From AC-56 sp963798705 (GTDB lineage: Bacteria > Actinomycetota > Thermoleophilia > Solirubrobacterales > 70-9): a stretch of 64,000 nt of DNA. Location: positions 2,108,001 to 2,172,000 of the forward strand of contig CAWCTW010000005.1 in NCBI GenBank assembly GCA_963798705.1, in the 5' to 3' direction. Positions 53,327 to 62,423 of this stretch are shown one piece after another. The translations under genes were made by a program, and so were the position numbers. The notes beneath the pieces are model-generated. The model made no database searches, was not told the origin of the DNA, and saw nothing but the letters and a program-made list of their open reading frames with translations. Position 1 is the stretch's first letter; each line of letters begins with the position of its first letter.

Positions 53327-54859
53327 ATGGGTGGCGGGGTGGCCTTCAGGAGCGTGGCGGGCCGGTGGGTGCTGGCGATCTCGGTGCTCGGCTCCGGGAT
53401 GGCGTTTCTCGACGGCACCGTCGTCAACGTCGCGCTGCCGGACATCGGCCGCGACCTCGATGCGTCGACGGAGGCGCTGCAGTGGATCCTCAACGGCTAT
53501 CTGCTGACGCTCGCGTCGGTGATCCTGCTGGGGGGCTCGCTCGGCGACCGCTACGGGCGCCGGCGCATGTTCGTCGCGGGGGTGGCCCTGTTCACGGCGG
53601 CCTCGCTGCTCTGCGCCGTGTCCCCCAACGCCGAGTTCCTGGTCGGGGCAAGGCTGATCCAGGGGCTCGGGGGTGCTCTCCTGACCCCCGGCAGCCTCGC
53701 GATGATCGAGGCGAGCTTCAGGCCGTCAGACCGTGCGCGCGCGATCGGCGCCTGGTCGGGGCTCGGTGGCGTGGCCGCTGCGATCGGCCCGCTGCTCGGC
53801 GGCTACCTGGTCGATGCCATCTCGTGGCGGGCGATCTTCCTGATCAATCTGCCCCTGGGCTTGTTCGTCGCAGTCGCGGCCACGAGGCACGTTCCGGAGA
53901 CCTTCGACCCCCGGGCGCGCGGACCGCTCGACGTGTCGGGGGCGGCCCTGGCGGCCCTGGGGCTGGCGGGAACGACCTACGCGCTGATCGAGGGTCCGGC
54001 GGGCATGTCCGGCCCGGTCCTGGCGGCTGCGGTCGCCGGCGTGGCGGCGCTCGGTGCCTTCCTCCTCGTCGAGCACCGCAGCCCGAACCCGATGCTGCCC
54101 CTGGACATCTTCAGGTCGCACCAGTTCAGCGCCGCGAACGCCGTCACGTTCGCCGTGTACACCGCCCTCGGCGGCTTCTTCTTCCTCGTCATCGCCTTTC
54201 TTCAGATCTCGATGGGCTACTCGCCGATCGCCTCCGGAGCCGCGACGCTGCCGGTCACCGGCGTGATGCTCGCGTTCTCGGCGCGCTCGGGCGCGCTGGC
54301 GCAGCGAATCGGCCCGAGGATCCCGCTCACGCTCGGCCCGCTGATCGTCGCCGCGGGCTTTCTGCTCCTGAGCCAGATCGACCCGGGAGACCGCTACCTC
54401 ACGGGTGTGCTGCCGGCGGTGCTCGTGTTCGCGGTCGGGTTGACGTTGGTGGTCGCGCCGGTGACCGCGACGGTTCTGGCGGCGGCCGACGCCCGCCACG
54501 CCGGCATCGCGTCGGGCATCAACAACGCCGTCGCGCGGGTGGGCAGCCTGCTTGCGGTCGCGGTGCTTCCGCTGATCGGCGGCCTGACGGGAGACTCCTT
54601 CTACGACCCGGCGAGCATGACCGACGGCTTCAGGATCTCGATGATCGCCTGTGCGGTGCTTGCGGCAGCCGGCGGGGTGCTGGCCTGGTTCACGATCAGC
54701 TCGGACGTCCTGCACGCCGAGCCCGAGCCGGGCGGCGCCGCGCCGACGGAGGTGCTCGACGAGTACTCCTGCGGGGCGCCGGGCCCGTTGCTGCGCCCCG
54801 GGCGCGAGGCAGAATGCGAGCCCGCCGAGGTGGAGCGCGTGCGGGCGCCGGCCTCCTGA
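53327..54859 (+). CDS. MFS transporter, DHA2 (EmrB/QacA) type
   Basis: 510 residues, about 14 membrane helices. N-terminal GSGMAFLDGTVVNVALPDIG (motif D1 of DHA2 drug/H+ antiporters), GGSLGDRYGRRRMF (motif A), RLIQGLGGALLTPGSLAMI (motif B) and GPLLGGYLVDAISWRAIF (motif C). A Cys-containing hydrophilic tail (LLRPGREAECEPAE) ends the protein. Start chosen at ATG 53327 after GCAGGGGAC; an in-frame GTG at 53288 would add 13 residues. Probable proton-driven efflux of lipophilic compounds. No regulator is adjacent. Confidence 0.92.
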   Translation: MGGGVAFRSVAGRWVLAISVLGSGMAFLDGTVVNVALPDIGRDLDASTEALQWILNGYLLTLASVILLGGSLGDRYGRRRMFVAGVALFTAASLLCAVSPNAEFLVGARLIQGLGGALLTPGSLAMIEASFRPSDRARAIGAWSGLGGVAAAIGPLLGGYLVDAISWRAIFLINLPLGLFVAVAATRHVPETFDPRARGPLDVSGAALAALGLAGTTYALIEGPAGMSGPVLAAAVAGVAALGAFLLVEHRSPNPMLPLDIFRSHQFSAANAVTFAVYTALGGFFFLVIAFLQISMGYSPIASGAATLPVTGVMLAFSARSGALAQRIGPRIPLTLGPLIVAAGFLLLSQIDPGDRYLTGVLPAVLVFAVGLTLVVAPVTATVLAAADARHAGIASGINNAVARVGSLLAVAVLPLIGGLTGDSFYDPASMTDGFRISMIACAVLAAAGGVLAWFTISSDVLHAEPEPGGAAPTEVLDEYSCGAPGPLLRPGREAECEPAEVERVRAPAS

Positions 54860-54867
54860 CCCTGCGC

Positions 54868-56014
54868 TCAGCGCCCGACGTATCGCTTGATCTCGTGGCG
54901 GACGACGCCGACCAGGTTGCCGAGGGCGATGTTGGCGTCGGCCAGGTGGAGGCCCCAGGCGGCGTTCGGCACCGGGCGCAGATCCGGCGCGCCGTCGCGG
55001 GCGGCGATCTCCAGCACGTGTGCGCCGTCGGCCTGCGAGCACTCTCCCGAGTAGGCCCCGTTGGCCTGGATCCACCGCGTCGACGTCTTCACCTCGGGGA
55101 GGCCGACCAGTCGCGTTGCCGCGCCGATCGAGGTATTCGGGGCGAACGGCTTGCTGGGGTAGATCGTCCTGAGGTTGGCCGAGTCCCCGCCGAGCGCGGC
55201 CGGATTGGTGCACAGGACGTGGAGGCCGGGCTCGGCCGTTCGCCCGAAGACCGCGTCCTGGGGAACCGGGGCGTTGAAGGTCGAGAAGGCCATCACGCAG
55301 TGGAGCTGGGATTTCGAGTGGCAGGCCCTGATGTGATCGAAGTCGCCGCCGGTGCTCCTGCCGTCGGCCACGGTGACGTCGCCGCCGAGCAGCACGGCGG
55401 ACAGCATCTGCCGCCGGAGGCTGCGCTTGGGGTCGATCTCCGTTGGCGATCAGCTCGCGAAGGACGAACGAACCCTGTGAGTGGCCGATGAACACCACGC
55501 CGCGGCCGTCGTTGTACTTCCTCATGTAGGTCTTCCACGCCTTGAGGGCGCTGCGATACGCGATCTCCCTCTGCTCGGGCGTGATCGCGCTGGGGTCGAA
55601 GATCGCGCTCAGCGTGAGCTGGCGGTACATCGGCGCGAACACGCGGCACTGCTGCGAGTAGCGAGCCGCCTGGTACAGGGCGATCGAGCGCTCCTCGGGA
55701 TCGATGTGCAGGTTGGCGTTGGGCGTCTGCTGGTCGGAGACCGTGGGATAGACGTAGAAGCAGTCGACCTTCCGGTGCTTCGGCCGCCTGGGCTTCTTCA
55801 CGCCGTGCTTCTCGCCGGAGGGCGAGATCAGGGTGGTCTTCAGCCCGCGCTCGCATGGATTGCGCTGCTTGCCCGGCTTGCAGAGCCACGCGACCCGGCC
55901 CTTGGACGCGATCGCGCCCGACGGTGCCGCGAGACAGGCGATCGCGAGCGCTCCAACGAGGGCGGCCAGCCCGACGGTGGCTGATCTGCGGACGGCGGTC
56001 CAACTAAGCGGCAT
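54868..56014 (-). CDS. DUF3089-type alpha/beta-hydrolase, one frameshift
   Basis: Starts at ATG 56014 with a signal-like core (LAALVGALAIACLAAPSGA), then WLCKPGKQRNPCERGLKTTL, DCFYVYPTVSDQQTPNANLH, FAPMYRQLTLSAI and the nucleophile elbow VVFIGHSQGSFVLRELIAN. An extra base at about 55440 breaks the frame; the continuation is EIDPKRSLRRQMLSAVLLGG, then the His/Asp-containing C-terminal region. Removing one base gives exactly 382 codons. Secreted lipase-like family with multiple cysteines; substrate unknown. Convergent with the MFS gene. Confidence 0.8.
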
Positions 56015-56111
56015 CCAGTCCTCTCCTGCACTTCGGGTCCGTTTGCGACACCTGGACTCTAATGACTGAGGCACGTCGCAACCGTGTGCCCGACCGATCA
56101 GACTTGCGCCG

Positions 56112-56465
56112 ATGGCCAAGCGCCGAAAGCAGCGCCGTCGCGCCGGCCCCCCGCCCACGTCGGAGTACACGGATGCCGAGGGGAACGTCCTCGCCTTGCG
56201 ACAGAGCCTGAGCGCGGCAACGATCGCGAAGATCGGCGAGCCGCCGGCCCGCGCCGGCGCGTCGCTTGAGGACGCCTGGCGGCGACGGGGCGAGATGCTG
56301 TTCGAGCGGCTCGTCGTGAGGTGGGAGATCGCCGGCCTGCCGCTCACCGATCAGGCGATGTTGCTCGGGCGCTACCGGATGGCCGACGCCGAGACCCAGC
56401 AGTGGGTGCGGGAGACGATCGCGGCCCACGTGGAGCGCTACATCCCGGAGCTCTCGGCCGGCTGA
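56112..56465 (+). CDS. Conserved small protein of unknown function
   Basis: 117 residues. Very basic N-terminus (MAKRRKQRRRAG) followed by helices: EGNVLALRQSLSAATIAKIG, AWRRRGEMLFERLVVRWEIA and ETQQWVRETIAAHVERYIPE. No motif of a known enzyme. The regular spacing of Arg and acidic residues suggests a nucleic-acid- or protein-binding helical protein. Its last 28 bases overlap the 3' end of the convergent recQ gene. Good GC-rich codon use supports a real gene. Confidence 0.7.
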   Translation: MAKRRKQRRRAGPPPTSEYTDAEGNVLALRQSLSAATIAKIGEPPARAGASLEDAWRRRGEMLFERLVVRWEIAGLPLTDQAMLLGRYRMADAETQQWVRETIAAHVERYIPELSAG

Positions 56466-58297
56466 GCCGCGTCGCCCGCCACGATCTCGAGCACCGCGCT
56501 CGCGTGACGGGACACGAACGCCGGTCCGATCCCGTGGATCCGCGCCAGCGATTCGACGTCACCGGGCCGCGACGCCGCGATGGCCTCGAGCGTCCGGTTG
56601 TGCGCCACCGTGTAGGCGGGCTTGCCCGCCGCCGCCTCGAGGCGCCAGGCCTTGAGCGCCTCGAGCAGCCCGGCGTCCGCGCCCGAGAGCTCGGGTGGAG
56701 GTGGCGCCGCCGATCCTCGCGATCGGCGCCTGGTGATCCGAATCGTCTCCGGTGCGGGCAGCCAGCCGTCTGGATCGCAGACGTCGCAGCAGCGTCCCAG
56801 CGGCTGGCCGGGCCGCGAGTCGCCGAAGTGGTCCAGAAGGCTGCGCCGGCGGCAGGTGTCCGAGAAGCTGTAGGCCTCCACCGCACGGTAGGCGCGCCAG
56901 CCCCGGTCCTTGGCGACGCGGCATGCGGCGGCGGCCCGCCGGAGGTCCAGGCCGTCGTTCAGTCGCACGAGCAGCCGGCCACCGGGCGCAGGGTCGACGG
57001 TGCAGGCGCCGGAACGCTCGGCGATCGCCAGGCGGATCCGGTCGGAATCGTTGCGAGGGCTGTCGATCACCAGGCTGCCGTCGGCGTCGGCAAGGCCCCG
57101 GAGCCCGCGGACGTAGGAGTCGATCGCCTGGGGGTCGACGCTGCGCTGACGGTTGAAGCGCACCAGCCGCCCCAGGTCGGACCGCCCGGCGAGGAGCACG
57201 GCGCGAGCGGGCTGCCCGTCGCGCCCCGCCCGCCCGGCCTCCTGGTAGTAGGCCTCGACGCTGGTGGGAATCGCCCAGTGCCACACGGATCGGACGTCGG
57301 CCTTGTCGATCCCCATCCCGAACGCGTTCGTCGCCACGATTGCCCCTGCGTCCCCGGACATGAACCGGTGCTGTGCGGAGGCGCGCTCGTCGGGCGCCAT
57401 GCCGGCGTGGTATCCCGCCGCCAAGATCCCGGCGGCGCGCAGCGACTCCGCGACGGCCTCGGTGTCGCGGCGCGTGCCGCAGTAGACGATCGCGGGCAGG
57501 TTCCGCGGGTCTCGCAGGCCGTGCTCGAGCAGCGCGAGCTTGCGTGCCTTCGACCCCTCGCCCTGCAGAGTGACGGTGTCGAAGGAGATGTTGGGGCGGT
57601 CGAAGCCGGAGCGCACGACCAGTGGCTCCCGAAGTCCCAGGCGGCCGGAGATCTCGGCGGCGACCTCCTCGGTCGCGGTTGCCGTGCATGCCATGACGGA
57701 TGGGCGGCCGAGGCGCTCGAGGGCCTTCGGGAGGCGAAGGTAGTCCGGGCGGAAGTCGTGACCCCACTCGGACACGCAGTGCGCCTCGTCGATGGCCATG
57801 AGGTCCACGTCCCGGGCCGCCAGGGCGTCGAGGAACGCCGTTGCGCCAAATCGCTCCGGCGAGCAGTAGACGATCCGTGCGCGCCCGTCGCGGACCCGGG
57901 CGAGCGCGTCGCGGTTGCGGTCCTCGCCCATGCCCGAGGCGATCATGACGACGGGATGCCCATCGCCGGTGAGGCGGCGGCACTGGTCGGCCATCAGCGC
58001 GATCAGCGGGCTGACCACGATCGTCAGGCGCCCCGATGCCAGGCCGGGCAGCTGGTAGCAGAGGCTCTTGCCGCCGCCTGTTGGCATGACGATCAGCGCG
58101 TCGCGCCCGTCAAGGCCCGCCTGGACGGCCTCCCGCTGACCCGGCCGAAACGAGCTGTAGCCGAGGTGGGCCAGCAGCGGCGCGGGCTCGCGCGCCCCGT
58201 CGTAGACGCGGGTGGCACCACCATCGGCACCCGACTCCTCGATTCCCTCGAGGCCCTGGAGAGCCAGTGTCGCCTGTGCCTGCTCGGGCCGGTCCAT
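56438..58297 (-). CDS. recQ: RecQ-family ATP-dependent DNA helicase
   Basis: 619 residues. 3'-5' DNA unwinding in recombination repair. Walker A MPTGGGKSLCYQLPGL (71-86), Walker B DEAH in MAIDEAHCVSEWGHDFRPDY, motif IV-V region VYCGTRRDTEAVAESLRAAG and FGMGIDKADVRSVWHW, arginine finger YYQEAGRAGRDGQPA. A zinc-binding four-cysteine cluster is suggested by CRRRSLLDHFGD and CCDVCDPDGW. A C-terminal HRDC domain (SGADAGLLEALKAWRLEAAA, SLARIHGIGPAFVSRHASAV) follows. No nearby repair genes. Confidence 0.94.
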   Translation of the reverse strand: MDRPEQAQATLALQGLEGIEESGADGGATRVYDGAREPAPLLAHLGYSSFRPGQREAVQAGLDGRDALIVMPTGGGKSLCYQLPGLASGRLTIVVSPLIALMADQCRRLTGDGHPVVMIASGMGEDRNRDALARVRDGRARIVYCSPERFGATAFLDALAARDVDLMAIDEAHCVSEWGHDFRPDYLRLPKALERLGRPSVMACTATATEEVAAEISGRLGLREPLVVRSGFDRPNISFDTVTLQGEGSKARKLALLEHGLRDPRNLPAIVYCGTRRDTEAVAESLRAAGILAAGYHAGMAPDERASAQHRFMSGDAGAIVATNAFGMGIDKADVRSVWHWAIPTSVEAYYQEAGRAGRDGQPARAVLLAGRSDLGRLVRFNRQRSVDPQAIDSYVRGLRGLADADGSLVIDSPRNDSDRIRLAIAERSGACTVDPAPGGRLLVRLNDGLDLRRAAAACRVAKDRGWRAYRAVEAYSFSDTCRRRSLLDHFGDSRPGQPLGRCCDVCDPDGWLPAPETIRITRRRSRGSAAPPPPELSGADAGLLEALKAWRLEAAAGKPAYTVAHNRTLEAIAASRPGDVESLARIHGIGPAFVSRHASAVLEIVAGDAAQPAESSGM

Positions 58298-58367
58298 GGG
58301 GCAAGCCTACGGTCCGCCTCGGCACGAAAGGCGGGTGCATCGTGACGACTCGGTGTGGTCGCGGGCT

Positions 58368-58607
58368 CTACGGGAGCCGGGGACGCCACGGCACCGCATC
58401 GTCGCGTGCCCGCGCATAGGCGCGCCGCAGGAAGCGGCGCTCGCGGCCCGAGCGATGCGACAGCTGGGCACGCTTGAAGCGCTCCCAAAGCGCCGCCGCA
58501 CGGTTCGCGTCGGGCGAGTTCGTCCGCTCCACGCGCCGCAGCAGGCACGGCTCGGGGCGACCGGGTGGTGCGTTGCAGCCCTGTGCTGGGGGACAGCAAG
58601 CTTTCAT
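58368..58607 (-). CDS. Short ORF of doubtful status
   Basis: 79 codons from ATG 58607. N-terminal Cys-rich start (MKACCPPAQGCNAPPG), then an Arg/Ala-rich helical C-terminus (ANRAAALWERFKRAQLSHRS, GRERRFLRRAYARARDDAVP). It has protein-like character at the end but no convincing ribosome-binding site and no known relative that I recognise. The rest of 58298-58779 is empty. Confidence 0.25.
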   Translation of the reverse strand: MKACCPPAQGCNAPPGRPEPCLLRRVERTNSPDANRAAALWERFKRAQLSHRSGRERRFLRRAYARARDDAVPWRPRLP

Positions 58608-58779
58608 ACCCCTGGCATACCCGCCCGTCCCCCCGGAACACGCCGTATAGGGGCGCATGTCATGAATCAGCCCGGTCGGCGATCCGGGGTCTGGCACGTG
58701 GGCCGATGGGCGGTCCGATAACTGCACGCCCCGCGTGGTTAGCCGGCAGTGCTGCGGGTAGGCGCTAGACGGGAGGCCA

Positions 58780-59181
58780 ATGAACCAACCAGAAGTGGCA
58801 ATCGACCTGCCGCTCGAGCCCGAGAGCGCTGGGGTGGCGCGGCGCCAGCTGGAGCCATTCCGGGGGGTGATGGACGACATCTCGTTCATCGACCTCTGCC
58901 TGCTGGTGGACGAGCTGGTGGTCGAAGCGCTCCACGGCAGCCACAGCACCCTTCCCGATCCGATTCAGGTGCGGGGCGAGTGCGCCGGGGACCGGGTCTG
59001 GATCACGGTCGCCGAGGGCGGCGGGGCCTACCGGCTCCCCTCGCGGCGCCCGGAGCCCGGGGACCCCGGATACGGCCTGCACCTCGTTCAGCGGCTCAGC
59101 GATCGCTGGGGCATGCGCCGCGACCACGACCGGGCAATGGTGTGGCTGGAGATGCTCGGGAGGCCCCACCGGGCCGCCTGA
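58780..59181 (+). CDS. Anti-sigma-like ATP-binding protein (HATPase_c, RsbW type)
   Basis: 133 residues from ATG 58780, preceded by GACGGGAGG. GHKL ATP-binding fold: N-box-like helix DLCLLVDELVVEALHGSH, the strand VWITVAEGGGAYRL, and a G-box-type GYGLHLVQRLSDRWGM that closes the nucleotide site. Serine kinases of this size act on anti-sigma antagonists. Here no sigma or STAS gene is adjacent, so the partner is unknown. A zinc-ribbon-like small protein is encoded 154 bases downstream. Confidence 0.75.
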   Translation: MNQPEVAIDLPLEPESAGVARRQLEPFRGVMDDISFIDLCLLVDELVVEALHGSHSTLPDPIQVRGECAGDRVWITVAEGGGAYRLPSRRPEPGDPGYGLHLVQRLSDRWGMRRDHDRAMVWLEMLGRPHRAA

Positions 59182-59335
59182 CCACCGCCGGAGATCCCGG
59201 GGCCGGCGGGGTAACATGGTCAGCGGCAGGCGCTTCACCGGAGCGCTCGTGCCCATCCGAGAAGGACCACCGTGGGCGTCTATTCCGAGACGGCCGGCGC
59301 GGGACTTTCCAGCCACGCCGGACGGAGGAGTTGCC

Positions 59336-59524
59336 ATGTCGTACCTGATGTGTCCTGCCTGCTCGCTCACGATCCCGGAGCCGCGCGGCGCCTTCGCGCC
59401 CCGATCGTGTGCGCGCTGCCGCCTGATCAGGGGTGAGCGTGTGGCCCTCGAGCGCGTGGACTCCCCGCCGGAGCCCGGTGAGCCCGCTGCCTCGGATGAG
59501 GCGGATCAGGCGGCTACGACGTGA
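59336..59524 (+). CDS. Small zinc-ribbon-like protein
   Basis: 62 residues from ATG 59336 after GGAGGAG. Two CxxC-type pairs (MCPACSLTI and SCARCRLIR) spaced 17 residues apart suggest one bound zinc. An acidic, flexible tail follows (PPEPGEPAASDEADQAATT). Comparable small proteins occur near stress genes, but no function is known. Its end overlaps the last 19 bases of the convergent DUF892 gene. Confidence 0.75.
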   Translation: MSYLMCPACSLTIPEPRGAFAPRSCARCRLIRGERVALERVDSPPEPGEPAASDEADQAATT

Positions 59525-60480
59525 GCGAGCGATGCGTCGATCGCCTCGTCCCAGCGGGCCGCGATCTTCTCGGCTGCCAGGCGCTCCTCGGCGAGGATGA
59601 GGTCGACGGCACCGGCGGTCTCCTGGTCGCCGGCGCGCCGCGCAACGCGCTGGAGCTGCTCGTAGCCGCCGATCTCGAGATGCTCGAAGGCGTACGCGAA
59701 CCCGGCTAGCTTCGCCGGTGTGTCCGGCTGGGCCTGAAAGAAAGCGCCCCAGTTCAGGGCGCCGAGGCGCATGCCGGCGTCCTTCAGGAGCGAGGTTGAG
59801 CCGCCGATCGCCTCGAGGCGGTTGCGGATCCGCTCCTCGTGGTTGTGCGACTCCTCGAGGTGCTCCTCGTAGATGCGGGCCAGTCGCTCCGGCTCGGTGA
59901 TCTTCGAGGCCCGCTCGAGCATCTGGATCGCCTGCATCTCGATCGCATGTGCGTCGGCCAGGTACGCGCGCACCTGCTCGTTCAGACCGTCCCGCCCGAG
60001 ATCGCGAAGCGAGGCATCCACGGCGCGATCGAAGAGGCTCTCGAGCCGGCCGGCCATCCGCCTCTCCTCGTCGCCAATCTCACCGGCCGCGGATGCCACG
60101 TCGGTTGCCCCGGCGCGCTCGGCGACCCGTCGCAGCAGCTCGTAGGCCGCGAGTTCCATGTGCTCGTAGGAGAACGCGTGCGCAACCAGCTTTCCCGGCG
60201 TGTCGGGCTGGAGCTTCGCGAACAGCAGCATCCCCACGCCCCCCGCGCGCCCGGCGACGTCCTTGACCTTGGAGGGCGTAGCGTCCGCGGCGTCGAGCAG
60301 CTCGCGAACCCGTTGCTCTTGGCGCTCGGTCTCGTACAGGTGCTGCTTGAACGCCTCGGCGATCTCCGAGTCATCCGCGATCTCCGGCGCGCGCCGCATC
60401 TGGGACAGCGCCTGCTCCTCGATCGAGTGAACGTCGGCGAGGTACTTGACCAGCTGTTGTGAGAGGTCGCGCTCGGGCAT
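59506..60480 (-). CDS. Tandem DUF892 (YciE-like) ferritin-like protein
   Basis: 324 residues made of two related halves of about 150 residues each. The first starts LSQQLVKYLADVHSIEEQAL and includes AHAFSYEHMELAAYELLRRV, then GEIGDEERRMAGRLESLFD. The second repeats the pattern as LNEQVRAYLADAHAIEMQAI, FAYAFEHLEIGGYEQLQRVA, LILAEERLAAEKIAARWDEA. The conserved E/H residues (EExx, EH, EER) match a di-iron four-helix bundle. Most DUF892 proteins have a single domain, so the fused tandem is noteworthy. A role in stress or iron/ROS handling is inferred. Confidence 0.85.
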   Translation of the reverse strand: MPERDLSQQLVKYLADVHSIEEQALSQMRRAPEIADDSEIAEAFKQHLYETERQEQRVRELLDAADATPSKVKDVAGRAGGVGMLLFAKLQPDTPGKLVAHAFSYEHMELAAYELLRRVAERAGATDVASAAGEIGDEERRMAGRLESLFDRAVDASLRDLGRDGLNEQVRAYLADAHAIEMQAIQMLERASKITEPERLARIYEEHLEESHNHEERIRNRLEAIGGSTSLLKDAGMRLGALNWGAFFQAQPDTPAKLAGFAYAFEHLEIGGYEQLQRVARRAGDQETAGAVDLILAEERLAAEKIAARWDEAIDASLAHVVAA

Positions 60481-60504
60481 GTGGGTTCCTCCGTCGTTCA
60501 GTGG

Positions 60505-61686
60505 CTACGGCTGCAGAAGCACCTTGATGGCGCCGTTCTCCTTCTTCTGGAACATCTCGTAGGCCTCGGGCGCCTGATCCAACGGCACCTTGTGGGTCGC
60601 GAAGTCCTCGGTCCCCAGCACGTCGCCGTTATCGGTCAGGAGTGGGAGGATCTCGTCGGTCCACCGCCTGACGTTCGCCTGGCCCATTCGGATCTGGATC
60701 TGCTTGTCGAACAGGTCCATCATCGGCAGCGGATCGACGGCGCCGCCGTACACGCCGGAAACGGACAGCGTCCCCCCGCGCCGCACGGTGTCGATGGCGT
60801 CATACAGGGCACGCATCCGGTCGATACCCGCCTTCTCGATCATCTTCTCGGCCACCCCGTCGGGCAGGAGGGCCGCTGCCTGATGGGCGAGCTTGCCGAC
60901 CGTGTCGCCGTGCGCCTCCATGCCGACCGCCTCGATCACCGCGTCCGTGCCGCGCCCGTCGGTGAGCTGTCGGATGGCCTTCGGGACGTCCTCGGTCTCG
61001 CCGGCGTCGATGACCTCGATGCCGTACTTGCGTGCCAGCTGGAGTCGCTCCGGCACGAGATCGACGGCGATCACCCGTGCCCCGTGATGCTTGGCCACGC
61101 GGGCTGCCATCTGCCCGATCGGACCGAGGCCGTAGATCGCCACCGAGCCGCCGTCCGGGATCGATGCGTATTCGACCGCCTGCCACGCGGTGGGCAGCAC
61201 GTCGGACAGGTAGACGAACCGATCGTCGGGCGGACCCTCGGGGACCTTGATGGGCCCGAAGTGCGCCTGCGGGACCCGGAGGTACTCCGCCTGGCCGCCC
61301 GGAACCTCGCCATAGAGCTTGGTGTAGCCCAGCAGCGCGGCGCCCTTGTCGTGCTCTCTGACCTGGGTCGTCTCGCACTGGGAGAAGAGCCCCTGGTCGC
61401 ACATGAAGCAATGCCCGCAGGAAATGTTGAACGGGATCACGACCCGGTCGCCCGGCTTGATGTGCTCGACGTCGGAGCCAACCTCCTCCACGAAGCCCAT
61501 CGGCTCGTGGCCCAGCACGTCGCCCTCGCCCATGAACGGCCCCATCACCTCGTACAGGTGAAGGTCCGATCCGCAGATCCCGGACGACGTGACCCGGATG
61601 ACGGCGTCCGTCGGGTTCTCGACCCCCGGGTCGGCGACTTCCTCGACGCGCACGTCGCGCCGTCCATGCCAGGTGACCGCCTTCAT
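60505..61686 (-). CDS. Zinc-dependent alcohol dehydrogenase (formaldehyde-dehydrogenase-like)
   Basis: 393 residues. Catalytic zinc motif GICGSDLHLY, then GHEPMGFVEEVG (GHE), structural zinc cysteines in CGHCFMCDQGLFSQCE, and NAD-binding VAIYGLGPIGQMAARVAKHH. The longer 390-residue size and FSQCETT element resemble glutathione-independent formaldehyde and polyol dehydrogenases. Zinc and NAD(P) dependence are established for the family; substrate here is unknown. It starts 189 bases from the divergent VOC gene, and a perfect inverted repeat lies between. Confidence 0.9.
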   Translation of the reverse strand: MKAVTWHGRRDVRVEEVADPGVENPTDAVIRVTSSGICGSDLHLYEVMGPFMGEGDVLGHEPMGFVEEVGSDVEHIKPGDRVVIPFNISCGHCFMCDQGLFSQCETTQVREHDKGAALLGYTKLYGEVPGGQAEYLRVPQAHFGPIKVPEGPPDDRFVYLSDVLPTAWQAVEYASIPDGGSVAIYGLGPIGQMAARVAKHHGARVIAVDLVPERLQLARKYGIEVIDAGETEDVPKAIRQLTDGRGTDAVIEAVGMEAHGDTVGKLAHQAAALLPDGVAEKMIEKAGIDRMRALYDAIDTVRRGGTLSVSGVYGGAVDPLPMMDLFDKQIQIRMGQANVRRWTDEILPLLTDNGDVLGTEDFATHKVPLDQAPEAYEMFQKKENGAIKVLLQP

Positions 61687-61784
61687 CCGCTTCCTCCTCC
61701 TATGGTTGCGCTCGACGCTCGGACCCCTCGACTACCCGGGCCGCACGCCGCGGAATCGAGGGACCGGGAACGGGCGATCGCGCC

Positions 61785-61833
61785 AGCGATGGATGGATAC
61801 CGGCACCTATATGGCCGAAATCCATCCATCGCT
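61785..61833. promoter_or_regulatory. Perfect 14-bp inverted repeat (candidate operator)
   Basis: AGCGATGGATGGAT (61785-61798) and its exact complement ATCCATCCATCGCT (61820-61833) are separated by 21 bases. The site lies between two divergent start codons (61686 and 61876). This is a position and symmetry typical of a dimer-binding operator or looped site, or simply a cruciform. Confidence 0.45.
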
Positions 61834-61875
61834 CGGCAATCGGCGCAGCGAGGATCCGACCTATGCTCCGGGGAT

Positions 61876-62316
61876 ATGACGATTCAGCGGATGGACAACG
61901 TTCTCATCGTCGTCGAGGACCTCGAGGCTGCCAAAGCATTCTTCGCCGAGCTCGGTATGGAGCTGGAAGGCGAGACGACGATCGAGGGGCCTTGGGTGGA
62001 CCAGACCGTCGGGCTCAACGACGTCCGTGCCGACATCACCATGATGCGAACCCCGGACGGCCACGGCCGGGTCGAGCTGTCGAGGTTCCACCGGCCGCCG
62101 GCGGTCAGAGCCGAGCCGGAAAGCGCGCCGGCGAACGCGCTGGGCATGCGCCGCATCATGTTCATGGTCGACGACGTCGACGACGTCGTCACCCGCCTGC
62201 GCGGCCACGGTGCCGAGCTCCTCGGCGAGATCGCGCAGTACGAGGACATCTACCGGCTCTGCTTCGTGCGTGGCCCCGAGGGCATCGTCATCGGGCTGTC
62301 CGAGCAGCTCAGCTGA
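61876..62316 (+). CDS. VOC (glyoxalase/bleomycin-resistance fold) family protein
   Basis: 146 residues from ATG 61876. Two betaalphabetabetabeta modules: RMDNVLIVVEDLEAAKAFFA, ... GRVELSRFHRPPAV, then GMRRIMFMVDDVDDVVTRLR, GEIAQYEDIYRLCFVRGPEG and the terminal IVIGLSEQL. The family binds a metal with His and Glu residues (candidate Glu in VELSRF and RGPEGIV); the first His is not clear. Substrate unknown. Confidence 0.85.
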   Translation: MTIQRMDNVLIVVEDLEAAKAFFAELGMELEGETTIEGPWVDQTVGLNDVRADITMMRTPDGHGRVELSRFHRPPAVRAEPESAPANALGMRRIMFMVDDVDDVVTRLRGHGAELLGEIAQYEDIYRLCFVRGPEGIVIGLSEQLS

Positions 62317-62423
62317 AACCTCCATGGGTGCGGCCGGATATCGCACAGCAGCATGCCCGTAGATGCCAGTCGCGCTCACCCAAGCAGCCGACGGCAACCC
62401 GCTCCGGGAGGCGGGCGCGGACG

